Origin: Pseudomonas sp. ATCC 13867
GTDB lineage: Bacteria; Pseudomonadota; Gammaproteobacteria; Pseudomonadales; Pseudomonadaceae
Length of the DNA stretch: 64,000 nucleotides
Assembly (NCBI RefSeq): GCF_000349845.1
Contig: NC_020829.1
Location: 1,798,001-1,862,000 of the forward strand
Reading direction: 5' to 3'
How positions within the stretch are numbered: position 1 is the stretch's first letter; each line of letters begins with the position of its first letter. The translations under genes and the position numbers were made by a program. The notes beneath the pieces were generated by a model, which was given only the letters and a program-made list of their open reading frames with translations, searched no databases and was not told the DNA's origin. Of this stretch, positions 35,079-43,074 are shown one piece after another.

Positions 35079-36118
35079 CAGAGCTCCCTGTACATCCGGC
35101 CGGGGTTGAAGAGGCCTTGCGGGTCGAGCTGCTGCTTGAGGCTGCGGTGGTAGCGCAGCAGGGCGGCGGGCAGCGGGTGGAAGCCGTCGTCGCCGGGTGC
35201 GTAGCGTAGGGCGTGGCCGCCGACTTCGGCGACGCTGTGGCGGATCAGCTCGGCATCGGCCTCGGACTTCAGCCAGCGCTGCGCGCCACCCCAGTCGATC
35301 AGTTGTTCGCCCGGCAGGGACAGCGCCGGCGTCGCGTTGGGCAGCGACAGCCGCCAGAGCGTGCCGGGGCTGGCGAAGAAGCCCAGGCGCTGCTCGCGCA
35401 GGTCCTGCCAGTAGCCGCTGTCGATCTCCTCGCCGCCCAGGCGCAGGCGCGCGGAGCACACCGAGCCTTCGCCGCCTTCCAGGCGCAGGTGCAGCGCGGT
35501 GCCGTCGTAGCAGGCGGCGGTGATCGGGATCGGCTGCGCACCCCATTCGGCGAGTTCACCCAGCGCCTGACGGACGCCCATTTCCAGGCGCAGGCTGGCG
35601 CACATCCGCGGCTTGGGCAGCACCTTCATCGAGACTTCGGTGATCACTCCCAGGCAGCCGAAGCTGCCCGCCAGCAGGCGCGACAGGTCGTAGCCGGCGA
35701 CGTTCTTCATCACCTCGCCGCCGAAGCGCAGCAGCTTGCCGTGGCCGGTGATCAGCCGCGTGCCCAGCACGTAGTCGCGCACCGAGCCCGACCAGGGGCG
35801 GCGCGGGCCGGAGAGCCCGGCAGCGACCACGCCGCCGAAGGTCGCGCCCGAATGATCGGGTGGCTCGCACGGCAGCATCTGTCCGGCCGCCTCCAGCGCC
35901 GCTTCGATCTCCGCCAGCGGCGTGCCGGCGCGGGCGGTCAGCACCAGTTCGGTCGGGTCGTAGCTGACGATGCCGCTGTGCGGGCGCATGTCCAGTTCCA
36001 CGCCGTTCACCGGGCGGCCGAGGAAGGCCTTGCTGTCGCCGCCGCGAATGCGCAACGGCGTGTGCGCCGCGAGCGCCTGGTTCACCTGCTCGAGCAGTTC
36101 GCTGCTGGCGTCGGGCAT
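35078..36118 (-). CDS. glcE: Glycolate oxidase FAD-binding subunit GlcE
   Basis: A 346-residue FAD_binding_4 (PCMH-type) protein with LRIRGGDSKAFLG, GTPLAEIEAALEAAGQMLPCEPP and VMKNVAGYDLSRLLAGSFGCLGVITEVSMKVLP. It works with GlcD and GlcF to oxidise glycolate to glyoxylate. Its length matches GlcE, which is shorter than GlcD. Start and stop codons overlap both neighbours (ATG 36118 with the glcD stop, TGA 35080 with the glcF start), so the glcDEF block is translated as a unit. Confidence 0.94.
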   Translation of the reverse strand: MPDASSELLEQVNQALAAHTPLRIRGGDSKAFLGRPVNGVELDMRPHSGIVSYDPTELVLTARAGTPLAEIEAALEAAGQMLPCEPPDHSGATFGGVVAAGLSGPRRPWSGSVRDYVLGTRLITGHGKLLRFGGEVMKNVAGYDLSRLLAGSFGCLGVITEVSMKVLPKPRMCASLRLEMGVRQALGELAEWGAQPIPITAACYDGTALHLRLEGGEGSVCSARLRLGGEEIDSGYWQDLREQRLGFFASPGTLWRLSLPNATPALSLPGEQLIDWGGAQRWLKSEADAELIRHSVAEVGGHALRYAPGDDGFHPLPAALLRYHRSLKQQLDPQGLFNPGRMYREL

Positions 36119-37617
36119 CAGAAGCGCTCCAGGTCGGGGAAGGGCAGTTGCCCGTGGTGCACGTGCATCGCGCCGAATTCGGCGCAGCGGTGCAGGGTGG
36201 GGATGTTCTTGCCGGGGTTGAGCAGGCGGTCCGGGTCGAACGCCGCCTTCACCGCGTGGAACAGGGTCAGCTCGTCGCTGTTGAACTGCGCGCACATCTG
36301 GTTGATTTTCTCGCGCCCCACGCCGTGCTCGCCGGTGATGCTGCCGCCCACCGCCACGCAGAGTTCGAGGATTTTCCCGCCGATGGCCTCGGCGCGTTCC
36401 AGCTCGCCGGGCACGTTGGCGTCGAAGAGGATCAGTGGGTGCATGTTGCCGTCGCCGGCATGGAACACGTTGGCCACGCGCAGGCCGAATTCCTGCGACA
36501 GCTCGGCGATGCCATGCAGCACGCGCGGCAGCTCGCGACGCGGGATGGTGCCGTCCATGCAGTAGTAGTCCGGCGAGATGCGCCCCACCGCCGGGAAGGC
36601 GTTCTTGCGTCCGGCCCAGAAGCGCACGCGCTCGGCTTCGTCACAGGCCAGGCGCACGTCGGTGGCGCCGGCTGCCCGAAGCACGCGGTCGACGCGCTCG
36701 CAGTCGTCCTGCACGTCGGCTTCCACTCCGTCCAGTTCGCACAGCAGGATGGCCGCCGCGTCCACCGGGTAGCCGGCGTGGATGAAGTCCTCGGCGGCGC
36801 GGATCGACAGGTTGTCCATCATCTCCAGCCCGCCGGGGATGATGCCGGCGGCGATGATGTCGGCCACCGCGCGGCCGGCCTTTTCCACCGAATCGAAACT
36901 GGCCAGCAGCACCCGCGCCACCTGCGGACGCGGTAGCAGCTTGACGGTGACTTCGGTGACGATGCCGAGCATGCCCTCGGAACCGGTGAACAGCGCCAGC
37001 AGGTCGAGACCGGGACTGTCCAGGGCGTCGCTGCCCAGCGTCAGGTGCTCGCCCTCGACGGTAAGGATGTCGACCTTCAGCAGGTTGTGCACGGTCAGGC
37101 CGTACTTCAGGCAATGCACGCCGCCGGCGTTCTCGGCGACGTTGCCGCCGATGGAACAGGCGATCTGCGAGGATGGGTCCGGCGCGTAATACAGCCCGTG
37201 CGGCGCGGCGGCCTGGGAAATCGCCAGGTTGCGTACGCCGGGCTGAACGCGGGCGTAGCGCCCCTGCGGGTTCACCTCGAGAATCCGGTTGAAGCGCGCC
37301 ATCACCAGCAGGATGCCTTTCTCCAGCGGCAGCGCGCCGCCGGAGAGCCCGGTGCCCGCGCCGCGCGCGACCACTGGCACCTTGCGCGCATGGCAGAGCC
37401 TGAGCAGCGCCTGTACCTGCTCGATGCGCTCGGGCAGCGCCACCAGCATGGGCACGGTGCGGTAGGCGGAAAGGCCGTCGCATTCGTAGGGCTTGAGGTC
37501 TTCGGCGCGGTGCAGCAGTTCGAGGTCGGGCAGGGCCGCACGCAGCTCGGCCAGCAGGGCGGACTTGTCGACGGCAGGCAGCGCGCCATCGACGCGTTCG
37601 TCGTAGAGGATGTTCAT
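36118..37617 (-). CDS. glcD: Glycolate oxidase catalytic subunit GlcD
   Basis: A 499-residue flavoprotein. The FAD_binding_4 domain (about 55-195, with VVARGAGTGLSGGALPLEKGILL and SSQIACSIGGNVAENAGGVHCLKYG) is followed by an FAD-linked oxidase C-terminal domain (about 230-475, with HAGDGNMHPLILFD and GEHGVGREK). It oxidises glycolate to glyoxylate, and D-lactate in some homologues. ATG 37617 was chosen because MNILYDERVDGALP is the usual beginning. The frame extends to 37680. It is the first gene of glcDEFG, divergent from glcC. Confidence 0.96.
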   Translation of the reverse strand: MNILYDERVDGALPAVDKSALLAELRAALPDLELLHRAEDLKPYECDGLSAYRTVPMLVALPERIEQVQALLRLCHARKVPVVARGAGTGLSGGALPLEKGILLVMARFNRILEVNPQGRYARVQPGVRNLAISQAAAPHGLYYAPDPSSQIACSIGGNVAENAGGVHCLKYGLTVHNLLKVDILTVEGEHLTLGSDALDSPGLDLLALFTGSEGMLGIVTEVTVKLLPRPQVARVLLASFDSVEKAGRAVADIIAAGIIPGGLEMMDNLSIRAAEDFIHAGYPVDAAAILLCELDGVEADVQDDCERVDRVLRAAGATDVRLACDEAERVRFWAGRKNAFPAVGRISPDYYCMDGTIPRRELPRVLHGIAELSQEFGLRVANVFHAGDGNMHPLILFDANVPGELERAEAIGGKILELCVAVGGSITGEHGVGREKINQMCAQFNSDELTLFHAVKAAFDPDRLLNPGKNIPTLHRCAEFGAMHVHHGQLPFPDLERF

Positions 37618-37731
37618 AGGCTGACGGTGCTCTGATTTTGTTTTTTTGTTCGCGCCCGCCAGGCGGTCGCGTGGAGCCACGGCACGCTGAAAATGCGACC
37701 GCCGATCAGGTCGCGTCCACTGGCATCGGCG

Positions 37732-37746
37732 CTGGTCCTACCAGTT
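37732..37746. promoter_or_regulatory. GlcC-type operator 1
   Basis: CTGGTCCTACCAGTT holds the palindrome CTGGT-CCT-ACCAG, the pattern bound by FadR-subfamily GntR regulators such as LldR/PdhR/GlcC (TGGT-N3-ACCA). It lies 114 bp upstream of glcD and 102 bp upstream of glcC. Confidence 0.7.
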
Positions 37747-37748
37747 CT

Positions 37749-37762
37749 TGTACGGTCGTACA
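37749..37762. promoter_or_regulatory. Short palindrome beside GlcC operator 1
   Basis: TGTAC-GGTC-GTACA is a perfect 5+4+5 inverted repeat three bases from operator 1. It differs from the TGGT-N3-ACCA sites and may bind a second factor or be chance. It is reported because of its place in the divergent promoter. Confidence 0.35.
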
Positions 37763-37820
37763 CTGGAAAGCCCCAGTCCTGACAGCTAGGGTTCTGGACA
37801 GCCGTGCGGGTGAGAGCCTG

Positions 37821-37835
37821 CTGGTCCTACCAGTT
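37821..37835. promoter_or_regulatory. GlcC-type operator 2
   Basis: A second, identical CTGGTCCTACCAGTT, 89 bp from the first and only 14 bp before the glcC start codon. This position would block glcC initiation, which implies autoregulation. Confidence 0.7.
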
Positions 37836-37848
37836 ACGGAGAGCCGTG

Positions 37849-38619
37849 ATGACGACTTATGCACAGGGCAAGCAGCGTGTCGCCGACCAGGTGGCCGAGA
37901 AAATCGAGCGGTTGATCGTCGACGGCGTGCTCAAGGTCGGCCAGGCGTTGCCCTCCGAACGGCGGCTGGTGGAAAAACTGGGATGCTCGCGCTCGGCGTT
38001 GCGTGAAGGTCTGCGTGCGCTGCGTGGTCGCGGCATCGTCGATACCGAACAGGGGCGCGGTTCGTTCGTCGCCGATTTGACCGGCGCCGACGACGTGTCA
38101 CCGCTGCTGCACCTGTTCCGCTCGCAGCCGCGCACGCTCTACGACCTGCTGGAGGTTCGCGCGCTGCTGGAAGGGGAGTCCGCGCGCCTGGCCGCGCTGC
38201 GCGCCACCGAGGCCGACCTGGTGCTGATCGACCGGCGCTTCGAGGAGATGCACGCCGCCTACGACGAACCGCAGCCGCTGGACCCGCGCGAGCATGCGCG
38301 GCGCGATCACGCCTTCCACCAGGCGATCAGCGAGGCCTCGCACAACCCGGTGCTGGTGCACACGCTGCAGTCGCTCAACGAGCTGATGCTCAGCACCGTG
38401 TTCGCCTCGGTGAACAACCTCTACAACCGCCCGCCGCAGAAGCGCCAGATCGACCGCCAGCACGCGCGGCTGCATCGCGCCATCAGCGAACGCCAGCCGG
38501 AACAGGCCCAGCGCGCCGCCCGCGAACATATCCACAGCGTGCGCGACAACCTGCGGGAGATCGAGCAGGAGGAACAGCGGCTGGTGCGGGCGACCTTGCG
38601 GCTGGAGGGCTGGAAATAA
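37849..38619 (+). CDS. glcC: GlcC, FadR-subfamily GntR regulator of glycolate use
   Basis: A 256-residue regulator with an N-terminal winged helix (about 8-75, with QALPSERRLVEKLGCSRSALREGLRALRGRGIVDTEQGRGSFVA) and an FCD ligand-binding domain (about 95-225, with LLEVRALLEGESARLAALRA, HARRDHAFHQAISEASHN and RQHARLHRAI, whose His residues bind metal and an effector acid). It is divergent from glcDEFG, as in PAO1. ATG 37849 follows CGGAGAG. An upstream in-frame ATG at 37804 would run through operator 2. Confidence 0.93.
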   Translation: MTTYAQGKQRVADQVAEKIERLIVDGVLKVGQALPSERRLVEKLGCSRSALREGLRALRGRGIVDTEQGRGSFVADLTGADDVSPLLHLFRSQPRTLYDLLEVRALLEGESARLAALRATEADLVLIDRRFEEMHAAYDEPQPLDPREHARRDHAFHQAISEASHNPVLVHTLQSLNELMLSTVFASVNNLYNRPPQKRQIDRQHARLHRAISERQPEQAQRAAREHIHSVRDNLREIEQEEQRLVRATLRLEGWK

Positions 38620-38922
38620 CGGTTATTCGGCTTTAGGTGTGAAACCTGCTTACGCCGCCAAACACACCATCCTGTACATTCCGGGACTTCGCCCACGAGA
38701 ATGGCGCGTCACGGTGCATGGCGTATTTGAGTTCGGCGGTCATCAGGTTTTATGCGTCCATGGTCTTTTCCGCTCGCTCGTCGTCAAATTCCTTGAGCTG
38801 GCCGAACGCGCGATTTCGACCAGCCGTCCGCTGCAGCCCAGTCATAGACGGTGAACAGCGCGAGACGGTCCGCATCTGGGGAATCTTCGCGCCGATGGAC
38901 GAACACTGAGCTAAAGGCGCAA
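38620..38922. other. Intergenic region with two very short minus-strand open frames
   Basis: This 303-bp gap has no recognised gene. On the minus strand a 31-codon frame (38845 to 38750, MTGLQRTAGRNRAFGQLKEF...) ends 6 bp before a 36-codon frame (38743 to 38633, MTAELKYAMHRDAPFSWAKS...). Both look polar and protein-like, but neither has a good ribosome site. They may be remnants of one broken gene. Confidence 0.3.
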
Positions 38923-39834
38923 TTACAGGTGGAAATCGCCCGCGGCTTCCGGCTGGTAAAGTACTTTCCTGATCCCAATCCGGCGGGTCCGATCAGAAAT
39001 TCGCCAGTCGATGGCGTCTCCCTCCTGATAGCCCAGGATGGCGGCACCGATGTCGGAGCACACGGAGTGCTTCCCGGCGCTGCTGTCCGCGTCTTCAGGG
39101 TAGACCAAGGCCACCTCGATCTCTTCGTCGTCCAGCTGCAGCAAGGTTCTGGAGTTCATCGTCACGACATTGCGCGCCACCTGCTGCGGCTTGACGACAA
39201 TGGCTCGCTCAAGCTCATGTTCGAGTTCAACAACGGCCGGGCCGTGCTCGAACGCGATCAGACTCTCGAGCCTGGCCTTGTCGATTTCAGTGATGTAGAT
39301 CTCAGTGGAGTCGCCAACGGCACCTTCGCGCAAGAACTGGAGATAGCGCCCCGCGGTCATGGAAAACGACTTCAATGCCGGCGTTTCGTTCTCCAGCAGA
39401 AAGCCGCTGCGCAGAAAGGCCTTCAGCGAGCGCCCGTTGTCCGGGTGGATCTTGGCGATGAGCTTCTCGGCCCGCATGTCGAGGAAGGCCAGTTTCATGC
39501 CTTCGCGGATTGTGCGGGTGCCAAGGTTCCGGCCCCATTTGTCGCTGTCTCCGATGACCAGGACTATCTCGCAATTCGAGCCGGTCTTGATGAGACGGAC
39601 AAAGCCCACCGGGGTGTCATGTCGGTCATAGGCCATGAAGAATCGGCCGCCCCGGTTGAATAGATGGGTCAGGATCGGCAATTGAGTCCGATTGATGGCT
39701 TGTTCGATGGAGCGGGAGACATGATGCGAATCGCTCAGATAGCAGGTTACGCGCTCATCCTCCAACCAATCCATCAGCGTCAGCGCGTGTGCCCGAGTAA
39801 TTTCAGGGCACAGCGAAATGAAAGGCTTGTTCAT
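38923..39834 (-). CDS. Fusion of GNAT acetyltransferase and Rnk/GreA-C-type regulator
   Basis: About 303 residues in two parts. Residues 1-165 are a GNAT N-acetyltransferase (FFMAYDRHDTPVGFVRLI, then DKWGRNLGTRTIREGMKLAF as the acetyl-CoA loop, and KIHPDNGRSLKAFLRSGF). Residues 175-303 are a Rnk-like nucleoside-diphosphate-kinase regulator (IYITEIDKARLESLI coil, then a GreA-C fold with SVCSDIGAAILGYQEGDAIDWRI). Rnk binds RNA polymerase or controls Ndk. What the acetyltransferase modifies is unknown. No ribosome site decides among Met codons at 39885, 39873, 39843 and 39834, so the start is uncertain. Codon use is somewhat less GC-biased than neighbours. Confidence 0.82.
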   Translation of the reverse strand: MNKPFISLCPEITRAHALTLMDWLEDERVTCYLSDSHHVSRSIEQAINRTQLPILTHLFNRGGRFFMAYDRHDTPVGFVRLIKTGSNCEIVLVIGDSDKWGRNLGTRTIREGMKLAFLDMRAEKLIAKIHPDNGRSLKAFLRSGFLLENETPALKSFSMTAGRYLQFLREGAVGDSTEIYITEIDKARLESLIAFEHGPAVVELEHELERAIVVKPQQVARNVVTMNSRTLLQLDDEEIEVALVYPEDADSSAGKHSVCSDIGAAILGYQEGDAIDWRISDRTRRIGIRKVLYQPEAAGDFHL

Positions 39835-39885
39835 CTTCACCATACTTATTTGTAAAGAATGAAAGCCCTTCATGGCTATGGCCAT

Positions 39886-40275
39886 GACGGTTCTTTCGGC
39901 AACCGCTCATCTTAAGGCATATCGCGAATAATGCCGAATCACGGTGAGGGGCCAGGGGCTTGCCGGACGTCCCACGGTAGTTTCCTCGGTGGGCCAGCAT
40001 CCACGGGGCGCCGGAAACGCAAGCCCATGATCGACCGTCAGATACGGCGTGCTGTGATCCATGAGCCGATGGCCCACGTATCCACGTCGCCAGTCGCGGC
40101 CAGCACCCTGGCAGCCCTTGGTCATCCCAGCCCGCAGATAGACCTCGGGGCGAATTGCGCCGCAGGGGTAGAGCACGCCGCCCACCTCCAGCACTGCCAG
40201 TTCGGTCGCGCGAATGCCGCGAGCGGGCCATGCCCGTGATTGCGTGACGGGCCGGCTACCGGCCGGAGTGCGAAG
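39886..40275. other. Intergenic region without a recognised gene
   Basis: Between the GNAT-Rnk gene and the MerR gene lie about 390 bp with open frames on both strands but no familiar protein, repeat unit or promoter. A CCGGC-rich stem (GGGCCGGCTACCGGCC near 40249) might be the end of the MerR transcript. Confidence 0.4.
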
Positions 40276-40788
40276 TCAGGATTCGGTGGGGGCAGGGCGC
40301 TTCGCTCCAGGGGCGGACTTTGTCCGCTCATCGCAGGCATGGCCCGCTCCTGCAGGTTCGGGCTTCTCGCTGCGTCCCTTGCGTTCGCGCATCTCGGCCA
40401 CCATGCGCTCGGCATTGGCCTGGCAATCCATGCCGGCGGGCTTGTTCTCGATGCCGTCGATCACCGCCAGCAACTGTTCCCGGTTCTGCCGCAACTGCTG
40501 CTCCATCGCTTCGATTTCCGCCACCTTGCGACGCAGGCTGGCGAGCAGCTCGTCGTGGCCATTCTTCAGGGCCGGGGCGGAGTGGGGCAGCAGGTTGCGG
40601 ATTTCCTCCAGGCTGAAGCCGGTCTGCTGGGCGCAACGGATGATCTCCAGCAGGTCGAGGGTTTCCGCCGGGTACTCGCGGTAGCCGTTGGCGCCACGAC
40701 GCACCAGGGCGATCAGGCCGCTGGCTTCGTAGAAGCGGATGCGCGAGGGCGCCAGCCCGCTGAGGCTGGCCAGTTCACCGATTTTCAT
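40276..40788 (-). CDS. MerR family transcriptional regulator
   Basis: A 170-residue MerR protein with an N-terminal winged helix beginning MKIGELASLSGLAPSRIRFYEASGLIALVRRGANGYREY, then a dimerisation coil (about 75-125). The C-terminal 35 residues are charged and variable (EKPEPAGAGHACDERTKS). It has one cysteine in the coil end (MDCQAN), so no metal-binding pair is visible. A redox or organic signal is more likely than a metal. It is divergent from the OYE gene, which it probably controls through the 40808-40838 promoter. Confidence 0.87.
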   Translation of the reverse strand: MKIGELASLSGLAPSRIRFYEASGLIALVRRGANGYREYPAETLDLLEIIRCAQQTGFSLEEIRNLLPHSAPALKNGHDELLASLRRKVAEIEAMEQQLRQNREQLLAVIDGIENKPAGMDCQANAERMVAEMRERKGRSEKPEPAGAGHACDERTKSAPGAKRPAPTES

Positions 40789-40807
40789 GAAGGGCTCCGA
40801 AAGGGGC

Positions 40808-40838
40808 TTGACCTTAAAGTGAACTTTAAACTTAACCT
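40808..40838 (+). promoter_or_regulatory. MerR-type promoter with 19-bp spacer for the OYE gene
   Basis: -35 TTGACC (40808-40813) and -10 TAACCT (40833-40838) are 19 bp apart. The dyad TTAAAGT-GA-ACTTTAA (40814-40829) lies in the spacer, exactly where MerR-family activators bind and untwist DNA. Confidence 0.7.
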
Positions 40839-40867
40839 CGCCGGCACCACAACAATGGAGGCCTGCC

Positions 40868-42103
40868 ATGTCCCCTTTCCAGCCCCTGCGCCTGCCCAAC
40901 GGCGGCGAAGTCCCCAATCGCATCGCCAAGGCCGCTATGGAGGAGAACCTCGCCGACGCCGATCAGGCGCCCTCGGCCGAACTGCTGCGCCTGTACCAGG
41001 CCTGGGCTGAGGGTGGCGTCGGCCTGATCATCAGCGGCAACGTGATGATCGACCGCCGCGCCATGACCGGTCCCGGCGGCGTGGTGCTGGAGGATGAGCG
41101 GCAACTGGCGCGCTTCCGCGAATGGGCGCGCATCGGGCGCTCCGCCGGCGCGCAGTTCTGGCTGCAACTCAACCACCCCGGCCGCCAGGTACAGGCCAAT
41201 CTCGGCCAGGGCGCGCTGGCGCCGTCGGTGGTGCCGCTGGAGATGGGGCGCTTCTCCAAGCTGTTCGCGGTGCCTCGGGAAATGAGCGACGCGGATATCG
41301 CCGAGGTGATCGAACGCTTCGTCCGCGCCGCCGTTCTCGCCGAGCAGGCCGGGTTCAGCGGCGTGCAGATCCACGCCGCCCACGGCTACCTGCTCAGCCA
41401 GTTCCTCTCGCCGCTGAGCAACCGGCGCCGGGATTGCTGGGGCGGTACGCTGGAGAACCGCGCGCGCCTGTTGCTGGAGGTCGTCCGGGCGGTGCGTGCG
41501 AAAGTCTCGCCGGACTTCTGCGTCGGGGTGAAACTCAACTCGGCGGATTTCCAGCGCGGCGGTTTCGATGCCAGCGACGCCCGGCAGGTCATCGGTTGGC
41601 TGAATGCCGAATCGGTGGACCTGGTCGAGCTCTCCGGCGGCAGCTACGAGGCGCCGGCGATGCAGGGCGACGCACGCGATGGGCGCACCTTGGCCCGCGA
41701 GGCCTATTTCCTCGAGTTTGCCCGCGAAATGCGCGATGGCGCGCGGATGCCGCTGATGGTCACCGGGGGGATCCGCCGCCTGGCGGTCGCCGAACAGGTG
41801 CTGGACAGTGGCCTGGACATGGTCGGCATCGGCACTGCGCTGGCGCTGGAGCCGGGGCTGGTCGAGCACTGGCGCGCCGGCCACGATGCGCAGCCGCAGT
41901 TGCGGCCGATCCGCTGGCGCTCGAAGCCGCTGGCGGCGCTGGCCTACATGGCCTTGGTCAAGTTGCAACTGCGCCGCCTGGGCGACAGCCGCCGCCCCGA
42001 TCCGCAAGCCTCGCCGCTGCGCGCGTTGTTGCTGGAGCAATGGCGCACGCAACGGCGCACCCGGCAGTACCGGCGCTGGATGGACGGGCAGTCGGGGGCC
42101 TGA
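40868..42103 (+). CDS. NADH:flavin oxidoreductase, Old Yellow Enzyme family
   Basis: A 411-residue FMN TIM-barrel reductase of activated alkenes. Motifs are PNRIAKAAMEENLAD near the N terminus, WLQLNHPGRQ (about 95-104), the signature GVQIHAAHGYLLSQFLSPLSN with the catalytic His pair, and GGIRRLAVAEQVL plus DMVGIGTALALEP for phosphate binding. A 65-residue C-terminal extension is Arg-rich. AATGGAGGCC precedes ATG 40868. It is divergent from the MerR gene, a common pair in which the regulator senses an electrophile that the enzyme removes. Confidence 0.9.
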   Translation: MSPFQPLRLPNGGEVPNRIAKAAMEENLADADQAPSAELLRLYQAWAEGGVGLIISGNVMIDRRAMTGPGGVVLEDERQLARFREWARIGRSAGAQFWLQLNHPGRQVQANLGQGALAPSVVPLEMGRFSKLFAVPREMSDADIAEVIERFVRAAVLAEQAGFSGVQIHAAHGYLLSQFLSPLSNRRRDCWGGTLENRARLLLEVVRAVRAKVSPDFCVGVKLNSADFQRGGFDASDARQVIGWLNAESVDLVELSGGSYEAPAMQGDARDGRTLAREAYFLEFAREMRDGARMPLMVTGGIRRLAVAEQVLDSGLDMVGIGTALALEPGLVEHWRAGHDAQPQLRPIRWRSKPLAALAYMALVKLQLRRLGDSRRPDPQASPLRALLLEQWRTQRRTRQYRRWMDGQSGA

Positions 42104-42280
42104 GCTGTGGCGAATGCTAGCGGCGGATAGCGTCCGCCAGGCGTGCAGGCTGCGATGGCGATCTGCTTGTCGCTGCGCCCGGCGAACCGCCGGGTAGCAG
42201 CGTGCTGCAGGCGCCACGGCTGACGGGGGCGAGGGGCACGAACAGCTCGCATCAGCCGAGCGAGCGTGCTTGCAGAACCA

Positions 42281-43063
42281 TCAACCCTCGAAGCTGCAGC
42301 CGATCCGTCCCAGTCCTTCGATCTCCAGCTCGAAGTCATCCCCGGGCGTGACTTGCGACATCGGCGCCAGCGCCCCGCAGAGCAGTACATCGCCGGCCTT
42401 CAGCGGTGCGCCGAGGCGCGCCATGCGCCGTGCCAGCCAGAGGGCGATGTCGAGTACGGCGGTAATGTTCGTCTGGGTCGGCGGAAAGGCCGGCGCGCCA
42501 TTGCGCAACAGTTGTACCGCCAGCGCCGTGCCTTCCAGCGTCTTCAGTGCGACCGGCTGGCCGCCGGTGAGGTAGAGGCCCGCACAGAGATTGTCGGCGA
42601 TGGAGTCGAGCAGGCCGATCTGCCAGTTGGCCACGGCGCTGTCGTTGATCTCGATGGCCGGGACGGCGCCGTCGATGCAGGCGCTCAGGTCGGCAAGGTC
42701 CGGCTCGCTGGCGGGCAGGTCGCGTCCCACCAGCAGGGCGATTTCCGCCTCGATGCGGGGTTGCAGCAGACGGTCGCGGGGGATGCGTGCGCCAGGCTGG
42801 CAGCGCAGGGACGCGAGCAGTCGGCCGTAGACCGGTTCGTCGACTTTCAGCGCCGCCTGCATCACCGGTGAGATCAGGCCGGCCTTGGCGCCCGCCAGGT
42901 GTTCCCCGGCCGCCAGCGCCAGGTCGATGCCCAGCGCCTGCACGCGGTAGGCGTCGTCGAGCCCGCTCAGGACGTAGGTCGCCGCCGGTGCGGCGAGGGG
43001 CGTTCGGCTGGCCCGCGCGTGGGCCAGGGCGCGGGCGGCGGCGTGATGGTTGTCGGTGCTCAT
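42281..43063 (-). CDS. 2-Keto-4-pentenoate hydratase-like protein, FAH superfamily
   Basis: A 260-residue member of the MhpD/FAH group. It has PRIEAEIALLVGRDLP (metal-binding Glu pair, about 110), IEINDSAVANWQIGLLDSIADN and GDVLLCGALAPMSQVTPGDDFELEIEGLG at the end. Such enzymes hydrate 2-hydroxypentadienoate in aromatic breakdown or decarboxylate 4-oxalocrotonate. The start at 43063 follows GGAGACGC. It lies 11 bp after the dioxygenase gene in the same direction, so they form a two-gene operon. Confidence 0.8.
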   Translation of the reverse strand: MSTDNHHAAARALAHARASRTPLAAPAATYVLSGLDDAYRVQALGIDLALAAGEHLAGAKAGLISPVMQAALKVDEPVYGRLLASLRCQPGARIPRDRLLQPRIEAEIALLVGRDLPASEPDLADLSACIDGAVPAIEINDSAVANWQIGLLDSIADNLCAGLYLTGGQPVALKTLEGTALAVQLLRNGAPAFPPTQTNITAVLDIALWLARRMARLGAPLKAGDVLLCGALAPMSQVTPGDDFELEIEGLGRIGCSFEG

Positions 43064-43074
43064 GGCGCGTCTCC

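Noticed and set aside
39907..40194. A 95-codon minus-strand frame between the GNAT-Rnk and MerR genes
   Set aside because: Its Arg/Gly/Pro-rich sequence without a domain or ribosome site is typical of GC-rich noncoding DNA.
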